From contig NZ_LZLQ01000110.1 in assembly GCF_001673315.1 (NCBI RefSeq), positions 1 through 43,948 on the forward strand: DNA of 43,948 bases, read 5' to 3'. Source of the stretch: Mycobacterium asiaticum. Its GTDB lineage: Bacteria > Actinomycetota > Actinomycetes > Mycobacteriales > Mycobacteriaceae. Positions 39,101 to 43,948 of this stretch are shown here, in pieces. The notes beneath the pieces are model-generated. The model was given only the letters and a program-made list of their open reading frames with translations. It ran no database searches and had not been told where the DNA came from. A program made the translations under genes and the position numbers. The number at the start of each line of letters is the position of its first letter. Position 1 is the first letter of the stretch.

Positions 39101-42100
39101 GGGCGCTCACCTGGTGACCTTGTTGGCAGCAGGATTGTCCGAACCGGATGTTCCGTTGGAGCGATTCGCAATGTTGACCGACGCCGAGGCTGCGGAATTG
39201 CGGAATGTCGATGCGCGCCAAGCTTATCCACCCGAGCACCCCACACTGCATCGTGCGTTTGCGGCGCAGCTGAAGATGCGCCCCGGCGCGGAGGCCGTGA
39301 AGTTTGCCGGGCCCGAACCGGTGAGCCTTACGTTCGCTGAGCTAGACCGCGAGGCGACGGCCTTAGCGGGGTTACTGATGACCAAGGGCGTCGTGCGCGG
39401 CGACAAAGTAGCCCTGCTTTTGGAACGCACGGAACGCATACCTATCGCGGTCCTGGCCATTTTGAAGACCGGCTCCGCCTACGTACCAATCGACCCGAGT
39501 TGGCCGGCCTCCCGAGTCCAACTCGTCTTGGACGACTGCCGCCCTACGGTGATTGTCACTGAATCTGCCCTGCGACATGTGGTGGCAGAGTGCGAGGCGC
39601 CGACTATCGAGATTGATGTGATCAGCGCGGTCAATTCTGCCCTCGACCCCGTACCGGACCTCCCGGACACCGACGTCGATGCCGAAGACACCGCCTACGT
39701 GATCTACACATCGGGTTCGACGGGTCGCCCCAAAGGCGTTGCAGTGACCCACCAGAACGTGATGCGGTTGTTCACCGCGACTGACCAGCTCTTCGAGTTC
39801 ACCAGCGACGATCGGTGGACGATGTTCCACTCGATAGCGTTCGATTTCTCAGTGTGGGAACTGTGGGGAGCGCTGCTGCACGGTGGGTGCGTCGTGGTCG
39901 TGCCATACCTGGTGAGCCGCAACCCTGCCGCCTTCCGCGAATTGCTTTCCGCTGAGCGGATAACCGTGCTCAACCAAACGCCATCGGCGTTCCGGTTGGT
40001 GCGTGACGCCGACGCGGACGATCCGAGCACCCTGTTCCTCCGCTATGTCATCTTCGGCGGGGAGATGTTGACTTTCGCCGATCTGATCCCCTGGATCAAA
40101 GCGCACGGTGATTCGAATCCCGAGCTGATCAACATGTACGGCATCACCGAGACAACAGTGCACGTCACGTTCCGTCGGCTGACGCGGGGGGACATCCTCG
40201 GTGCGCACAGCTCCATCATCGGTCGCCCCATACCGGACCTGGAGTGCCTACTCATCGATCCCGAAGGCAACCTGGTGCCCTACGGTGTGCCGGGCGAAAT
40301 CTGTGTCGGCGGTCCGGGTTTGGCGAAGGGCTACCTGGGGATGCCCGAACTGACCTCACAGCGATTCATTGCGCACCCGTTCCGTTCAGGAGAGCGCCTG
40401 TACCGGTCTGGTGACAGCGGTCGACGGTTACTCGATGGCGAGATCGAGTACTTGGGCCGTCTCGACCATCAGGTCCAGCTTCGCGGTTTCCGTATCGAAC
40501 TCGGCGAGGTCGAGACGGCGGTGCTCGGCCTGGATGACGTAATGGCGTGTTACGCGATGGTGCGCACCGAGGGCGGGGAGCCACACCTGGTTGTGTATGT
40601 CGTCACCCGCGGCGGCGAGCAATTGCCGCTTGCGGAGACGCGCCGTGCACTAGCAGCCCGCATCCCCGATTACATGCTGCCGTCGGGGATTGTCACCCTG
40701 GAGTCGTTGCCCCTGACCGTCAACGGCAAGATCAATCGTGCAGCCTTGCCGGCTTATTGGACGCCTCCTGCGCCACCCGAGGTAGCTGCAGCAGCTCCCA
40801 AGGATGTCGGCCGAGACGCCCCGATGCGAATCGATGTGAATGACACGATCCGCATCGACCGCAACGCCACGATTAGGCTCGTCCGCAAATCGACCGCGGA
40901 CATCGGTCCGGTAGTCGACCAGATCTGCAGCGTTTTCGCCGACGTTCTGCAACTGGCCTCGGTCGCTGCGGAGGACAATTTCTTCGACATCGGTGGCGAT
41001 TCCATGCGAGCGGTGCAGCTCTCAGCCAAGGCCAAGGCGCTCGGCCTGCAGGTGTCCGTACAAGACCTCTTCCGGCTGCAGACCCCCGCCGAACTTGCGG
41101 CGGGACTGGTGCCGACTGAAACGCCTCGCGAAACACTCAAGGTCGCACGAGCCACGCGACAACTGCTGATCCCGGAGGGCTCCGAGGGCGCTTTTCCGTC
41201 GGATGTGAAGGATGCCTACCCGCTCTCGGCCCTGCAGGCCGGCATGCTCTTCCACAGCCGAGTCGACGGACCCAGCGTCTACCACGATGTAGTCAACTAC
41301 CTCGTGCAGGCTCCGTGGGACGAAAACGCGTTTCGGTCGGCCCTGTCCGACGTCACCAGAAGACACCAAATCCTGTGCACGACATTCGACTTATCCGCCT
41401 ATTCGGTGCCCCTGCAGCTAGTGCACGAGCCTGGGTCAATCCCGCTGAAGGTCATCGATGTGTCCGATCGGCCTGAAACCGAACAAGATAACGCGTTGAC
41501 GGAATGGATGGAGCTCGAAGCACGCCGCCCGATCGAATGGCGGACCCGGACGCCGCTTGATGTGGTGATCCACTTGCGCGGTGATGACCGGTTCGACCTC
41601 AGTCTGAGCTTCCACCACGCTCTGCTTGACGGTTGGAGCGTGATGGAATTGCAGCGGGATTTGCTGACAACCTACGACGCATTCCGCTCAACCGGACATC
41701 CTCCGGCCCGTGAACCCCTGCAGGCACGCTTCCGCGATTTCATCATGCTCGAGCAGGAAGCGATCGGCAGTCCGTCGCGGTCCTTCTGGCAGCAGCAGTT
41801 AAACCACGTGGTGCCAAGTCTTTTTCCGGCCACTCCGTCCGGACCCAGGCGCCTTCGCGTCACTTTCCGCCAACTCCAGAACTCGATCGAGCCGCGCTTG
41901 CGTGGGCTCGCGAGGCGGCAGCGAGTATCGATCAAGAGCACGCTGCTGGCCGCCCATATCGTGGTCATGGGTCGACTGGCCGCCAGCGACGATGTCGTCA
42001 CCGGACTTGTCGTCAATGGCCGCCCCGAGACAGAAGACGCCGCAAGCATTTTGGGCATGTTCCTGAATACGGTTCCGCTACGGGTCAAGCTGAACGCGCC

Positions 42101-42809
42101 CAATTACCGCGAGCTTGTCGGTGCCATGTTCGCCGCCGAGCATCAGGGACTGCCGCACCGCCGCGTGCCATTGCGTACGATTCAGCGCGACATCGGCGTC
42201 GGAAAGCTGTTCGAAACGGCATTCAATTACGTCGAGCTGGATGCCGGCGGGCCTGATGACCCAACACTCGAGAAGTCGTCGGTGTTGCGGCGCAACATCA
42301 TTGAGCACACGAACCTGCCGCTGGTAACGGTGTTCAGTAGGGAAGCGGGTGCGCTCGGGGTAGGCATTGAGTTCGATCCGCGGATGATCTCCGAGGAAAA
42401 AGTCGACTTGATCGTCGACGCGTACGAGGAGGCCATCGGCGCTATCGCCGAAGGAGGGTTGGCGCCGTTGCCCGACTTCGCGGCTGAGACCCAGCTGCAA
42501 TGCCTCTACGCCGCTCGGCGCGCGGCCCCCGCAAAGGACGGCGACGCACTCGCCGCGGCCCGCGCCCATCTCGGACGAATTTGGGAAAACGTCCTGGGTC
42601 GTCCGGTCGGTCCCAACGACAGCCTGCTGGACAGCGGTGGGGATTCCATACAGGCCATGGTCGTCAGTGAGCGGATAGCGATGGCATTCGGCTGCCATCC
42701 GCCGCTCGAAGAGCTCCTCCACGGGGCGACGGTGGAGCGGCTCGCGTACTGGCTGGCCGCGCCGCAGTCTGTCAAGGCGGCTCTGCGGCACGAAGAGTCC
42801 ACCGCTTGA
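33198..42809 (+). CDS. Two-adenylation-domain NRPS with N-terminal acyl-CoA dehydrogenase domain
   Basis: This 3203-residue synthetase reads as follows. ACAD domain at about 40-480, with FAD-region ITESDVSSSNP and catalytic Glu retained in GEGPSE. A1 at about 500-1000. T1 at about 1015-1085 (GGHS). C1 at about 1110-1540 (HHIAADG). C2 at about 1560-1990 (HHIVADF, last Gly replaced). A2 at about 2009-2515. T2 at about 2560-2640 (GGDS). C3 at about 2670-3100 (HHALLDG). T3 at about 3115-3190 (GGDS). A2 pocket residues read DFWNIGMVHK, the classic threonine code. A1 reads DIWQFGLIDK, nearest to a glutamine-type code (tentative). There is no terminal TE, no E domain, and no A domain in the last module. 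ATG 33198 has only a weak upstream AGGA, and the ACAD N-terminal helices seem short. The stop overlaps the thioesterase start. No MbtH-like gene is in the window. Confidence 0.93.
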   Translation: MRAEVGLITTESTRKPVPGDGASPVNSRLDAAGGGEVPIGPLGELDDGQSFWRVSTSPQRSTIDLEGFLPVVERIAGTDVGRAAALTVHHAAVQSVLLYGREALRQRYLDELLSGSTVGTLAITESDVSSSNPRLLASTATRDGDDWVIHAVKSCITGAEWAGLFVVLVPFSTDEGAALTTVVVPADSPGVRVLQREDTLGLQSVPVSAIRFDAVRVAPWQILGEIGDGLDVVGTGLRVGRICTGAISLGVMKRCMQIMYRFASRREVATGRLLADPEVVRRLSRITSEITAVDALLSDVAADPDAPQDISLALKVASSEFAFRAADDAVQMLGWRGYVEGNQVSSLMRDARFLRIGEGPSEALLTELGARLAARSDTVYTWIAERTPDEDLASRLRASAQELVQDNSVNAFYNLGWFCIWAIFEAAVGPGSAAMTFIESAWHSERVRAATSLRLEEGFDQVLPTYAETVGTLDEMLAERGTAPDAILRPRNRPNGPGLPIIGPERPGYRQTVHGLVFSQIERAPDAVALECEGPVRITYAELGNHADALAGRLAELGVLGGDVVGVFLSNTVHVAIASLAVQQAGAVLLILNPAHPLSRVTGMLADSGARCVIVDNDTRGILPPDAPELIQVDGIGEVALYSANTDPDAPSYLNFTSGSTGRPKGVLNSHCSFANELLWRRDEFGLGADDAILQSASPGFDIFMWEIFGPLVSGARLVFMSPAQREWNPLTIVEHVQQFGITVLQIVPSQLDVLLDEPGFNQCGSLRYVFCGGEPLSLALARRFAEVLPNTELVNLYGPTEAAIDALYWRVNLDDEASWAPIGRPIANARLYIVDAEGDLAVEGEPGELWIGGAGVALGYMGVPALTAQKFRRDVRTPGPGSRIYRTGDRVRQRPDGTVEFLGRMDRQLKVNGVRIEPGEIERVLCGHPGVQQAVVDVRDRAPGEKALVAYLVGGMDHETLDSASALEYARDKLPTSMVPAAIIVLDSLPRTPAGKVDLAALPNISFDDIGAGAGVLPPRLLVIAGIWEEILGIPITNPDADFFSIGGHSLAALRVIMRLRERTGVTLQMREFVEASTLNLVDALVEERRGQRSATDDVALAGPTPVDRSKPLPLSPVQANLWYLQQLVPTMAAYNIPEAVRIRGPVDIERLEAAFSEVVARHEALRTIFPSRQGEPVQSILPPRPIQVERADLGDTPPDRREAAALELLAKMSARPFDLFRELPIRVLRVSLAADDHYVAWCLHHIAADGWSAAGLLPVEVSNAYAALGAGESLPPLDVQPVDYVDWTVRLLDADRRAQLEDFWRDHLHDSPAEIELPRDLPRPVLGRFRGARVRISLSEADRQAIRTLARQQSATTYSVLVAAFMTWIAGYGRQRDMVVGGVTAGRSHPSVEGSIGNFANMVALRCRLGDDPAFADLVVRTRNEIREVVDHAALSFPEVVNVVRPERVGTRNPIFQAAVTLYDGDVIPLQIEESHVQPVTIDSGSAKFDLLASFVDDGASLSGFLEYDSDLFTARTAQRLGTEFTSAIRVLAQDPACTVEEYAERVRSAAARHAEPAPLTRAQRRIWLLDRMSGGGKELCSQRYFELRGNVDVNRLRAALDLLVQHHPGLATIFPEKERGVVQVVGRPTRVQMHDLRDRDGVIREELWRRVIDADAGQPINIAVDPPFRALIILVEDDRVILGMNYHHIVADFWSEATMFAELSALYADPRQPRRDSTKITMGELASAQVARASDPVAKASLDYWDQTFRGIPARLELPTDRPPLIRPSLQGARVTTRLADHVRAQLDDFATRTDIDRSTIILAMWQYLLRRYTNQETVVVGVPVPNRPTEMPVPPIGYFSDLVPIRADLASGLTLQAHATRTAERLSEAYTHTDMSFDDLVERFGSRMPKGAQLIEVSFVPEIPGAWGPNLNGLQVSPVPHDPGRALFKLGLSLESDTCDVGGELQLVFDFSTALWDAETIERMGAHLVTLLAAGLSEPDVPLERFAMLTDAEAAELRNVDARQAYPPEHPTLHRAFAAQLKMRPGAEAVKFAGPEPVSLTFAELDREATALAGLLMTKGVVRGDKVALLLERTERIPIAVLAILKTGSAYVPIDPSWPASRVQLVLDDCRPTVIVTESALRHVVAECEAPTIEIDVISAVNSALDPVPDLPDTDVDAEDTAYVIYTSGSTGRPKGVAVTHQNVMRLFTATDQLFEFTSDDRWTMFHSIAFDFSVWELWGALLHGGCVVVVPYLVSRNPAAFRELLSAERITVLNQTPSAFRLVRDADADDPSTLFLRYVIFGGEMLTFADLIPWIKAHGDSNPELINMYGITETTVHVTFRRLTRGDILGAHSSIIGRPIPDLECLLIDPEGNLVPYGVPGEICVGGPGLAKGYLGMPELTSQRFIAHPFRSGERLYRSGDSGRRLLDGEIEYLGRLDHQVQLRGFRIELGEVETAVLGLDDVMACYAMVRTEGGEPHLVVYVVTRGGEQLPLAETRRALAARIPDYMLPSGIVTLESLPLTVNGKINRAALPAYWTPPAPPEVAAAAPKDVGRDAPMRIDVNDTIRIDRNATIRLVRKSTADIGPVVDQICSVFADVLQLASVAAEDNFFDIGGDSMRAVQLSAKAKALGLQVSVQDLFRLQTPAELAAGLVPTETPRETLKVARATRQLLIPEGSEGAFPSDVKDAYPLSALQAGMLFHSRVDGPSVYHDVVNYLVQAPWDENAFRSALSDVTRRHQILCTTFDLSAYSVPLQLVHEPGSIPLKVIDVSDRPETEQDNALTEWMELEARRPIEWRTRTPLDVVIHLRGDDRFDLSLSFHHALLDGWSVMELQRDLLTTYDAFRSTGHPPAREPLQARFRDFIMLEQEAIGSPSRSFWQQQLNHVVPSLFPATPSGPRRLRVTFRQLQNSIEPRLRGLARRQRVSIKSTLLAAHIVVMGRLAASDDVVTGLVVNGRPETEDAASILGMFLNTVPLRVKLNAPNYRELVGAMFAAEHQGLPHRRVPLRTIQRDIGVGKLFETAFNYVELDAGGPDDPTLEKSSVLRRNIIEHTNLPLVTVFSREAGALGVGIEFDPRMISEEKVDLIVDAYEEAIGAIAEGGLAPLPDFAAETQLQCLYAARRAAPAKDGDALAAARAHLGRIWENVLGRPVGPNDSLLDSGGDSIQAMVVSERIAMAFGCHPPLEELLHGATVERLAYWLAAPQSVKAALRHEESTA
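40824..40895 (+). repeat. Three tandem 24-nt (8-residue) repeats in the NRPS A2-T2 linker
   Basis: The three units encode MRIDVNDT, IRIDRNAT and IRLVRKST. The pattern is [MI]-R-[IL]-x-x-[NK]-x-T, each ending in Thr, and they sit between the A2 core ending NGKINRA and carrier T2. Such a repeated, hydrophilic threonine motif is not part of standard A-T linkers that I know. The DNA copies are diverged, so the repeat appears to be retained at protein level. Confidence 0.6.
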
Positions 42810-43543
42810 GAGCGGACCCGCCGCCGCTTCGGCTCTTTTGTCTCCCCTTCGCGGCCGGGAGTGCGTCGGTATACGCCGAGTGGTGTCAGTGGTTGCCCCC
42901 GTACGTCAAGGTGGTGCCGGTCGACTACCCCGGGCATGGCCGTCGCTTCGGACAGACGCCATTACCCGCTATTGATCAGATCGCCTGGGTTCTTGCCCGG
43001 GAGATCGTCGCCGACCTCGATGGACCGTTCGCCTTATTCGGCCACAGCATGGGCGCGCTGGTGGCTTTCGAACTGACACGCGAGCTGCGGCGGCGGCGCG
43101 CTCAGCTCCCAATGAAGATCTACGCCTCGGCGAGCCGGCCCCCCGTGAGCTTGCAATTCGGAGCCCGCGGTTCGCATCTGTCGGTGCTGCCCGACCATGA
43201 GCTGCGTGGGCGCTTAACCGACCTCGGCGGAACCCCCAAGGAGTTGCTGGACAACGCAGAACTCATGGAACTCCTGCTGCCGATCGTGCGCGCGGACCTG
43301 GCCGCCTGCGAGAACTACGTCTACCGTCAGGAACCGCCGTTACCCTGCCCCATCACAGCGCTGGGCGGCGCGGACGACCGCACTTTTGACCAGGCTGAAC
43401 TTCCTCGCTGGCGGGAAGTGACCGCCGGGTCGTTCGAAGCCGTGACCATGCCCGGCGATCATTTCTTCATCCGCAGCCATTGCGATCAACTGACGAAGTG
43501 GCTTGGCACGGATATCCGAAAGATGATTGAAAATCACTTTTGA
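42806..43543 (+). CDS. Type II (editing) thioesterase of the NRPS
   Basis: This 245-residue alpha/beta hydrolase belongs to the GrsT-like thioesterase II family. The opening LRLFCLPFAAGSASVYAEW is typical. The nucleophile is Ser81 in GHSMG, with the acid at about Asp190 (GGADD) and His219 (GDHFF), so the triad looks complete. These enzymes hydrolyse misprimed or stalled acyl groups from carrier domains; because the NRPS has no internal TE, this protein could also take part in product release. It starts with TTG inside a TTGA overlap with the NRPS stop, so the two are translationally coupled. The family is usually about 240-260 residues. Confidence 0.92.
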   Translation: MRADPPPLRLFCLPFAAGSASVYAEWCQWLPPYVKVVPVDYPGHGRRFGQTPLPAIDQIAWVLAREIVADLDGPFALFGHSMGALVAFELTRELRRRRAQLPMKIYASASRPPVSLQFGARGSHLSVLPDHELRGRLTDLGGTPKELLDNAELMELLLPIVRADLAACENYVYRQEPPLPCPITALGGADDRTFDQAELPRWREVTAGSFEAVTMPGDHFFIRSHCDQLTKWLGTDIRKMIENHF

Positions 43544-43801
43544 TAGTCAGCGCAAAACCGTGCGGAACGCTACGAAAGTTGTTTCAGCACGTGGATCGGC
43601 CCGCGACCCAACTATGCGCAGACCCGATCGGGTCGACGCTCGACCCCAGACACCCCGATGCGATCCAGCGAAACCTCCTGCTGCGGTGGCCAAACCTGCA
43701 TACATCAGTCTGTCCGCGTCGCGGACCGACACCTTCACCGCACGGACTCGCGGGGACGCAAAGCGGCGCATAGAGGCGGCCGCGCCGCTTGACAGAGTTG
43801 T
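43544..43801. other. Gene-free stretch after the thioesterase
   Basis: No coding pattern is visible on either strand. A perfect 14-bp palindrome, GACCCGATCGGGTC, lies at 43621-43634. No strong terminator hairpin is seen after the thioesterase. Confidence 0.4.
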
Positions 43802-43948
43802 CTACATATCAGCTGGTGGCCGGGGTTCGAACGGCGTGTACCACCACCAGTCGGCGCGTTCGCCGAGGGGTCCGGGGCGGGCGGTACCGTCGTCGTCATG
43901 CCGGTGCCCGGCAGGTGACGCCTGGCTGTGCGGGTTGCGGATTTTCGC
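43802..43948 (-). CDS. Partial reading frame running off the right edge, unknown function
   Basis: On the minus strand a frame is open from the window edge to a TAG at 43802-43804, giving 48 residues that end GERADWWWYTPFEPRPPADM. Codons are strongly GC-ending, and the Trp/Tyr/Pro-rich tail looks like a real C-terminus. I do not recognise the family. It converges on the NRPS-thioesterase operon and would mark the cluster's right border. Confidence 0.45.
   Translation of the reverse strand, partial: AKIRNPHSQASPAGHRHDDDGTARPGPLGERADWWWYTPFEPRPPADM

Noticed and set aside
37880..39200. C2 considered as an epimerisation domain
   Set aside because: It lacks the E-domain pattern around HHxxxDGxSW and has C-type later motifs (IGYFSDLVPIR), so it is better called a divergent C domain.
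43812..43850. GGTTCGAA motif resembling a tRNA T-loop, flanked by CTGGTGG/CCACCAG
   Set aside because: The bases needed for the T-stem do not pair (G53 faces G61), no acceptor, D or anticodon arm is present, and the stretch lies inside the partial reading frame at the right edge.

Overview
The window is high-GC actinobacterial DNA. Gene order and protein lengths show it is the ESX-1 (type VII secretion) locus of a Mycobacterium, most like the slow-growing species that carry espE-espH. I cannot name the species from the sequence alone.

Region 1 (1-3204) is the left flank. It holds a MinD/ParA-like ATPase with a proline-rich N-terminus (Rv3860-like), the Fe-S regulator whiB6 facing it across a hairpin terminator, and a divergent gene for an Rv3863-like protein with two helix-turn-helix-like segments. 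Region 2 (3440-27668) is the ESX-1 core. On the plus strand it runs espE, espF, espG1, espH, eccA1, eccB1, eccCa1, eccCb1, ppe68, esxB, esxA, espI, eccD1. On the minus strand it runs mycP1, eccE1, espB, espL, espK, espJ, which converge on eccD1. The Ecc proteins form the inner-membrane secretion machine, with EccCa1/EccCb1 as a split FtsK-like motor. EccA1, EspG1 and EspH are cytosolic helpers, MycP1 is the mycosin protease, and EsxA/EsxB, EspB, EspE, EspF, EspJ, EspK and PPE68 are substrates or substrate-associated proteins. The usual pe35 gene is absent between eccCb1 and ppe68.

Region 3 (27669-43948) is accessory. In M. tuberculosis the ESX-2 locus follows mycP1. Here there is instead a short remnant resembling the 3' part of trpE, a large Ser/Thr kinase-ATPase-TPR protein, a pyridoxamine-phosphate-oxidase-like flavoprotein, and a 3203-residue non-ribosomal peptide synthetase (NRPS) translationally coupled to a type II thioesterase. 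The NRPS reads ACAD-A1-T1-C1-C2-A2-T2-C3-T3. An acyl-CoA-dehydrogenase domain replaces the starter condensation domain, two C domains are adjacent, A2 has a threonine specificity code, and the last module has a carrier but no A or TE domain. This cluster is the most likely undescribed system in the window. A partial minus-strand reading frame runs off the right edge.
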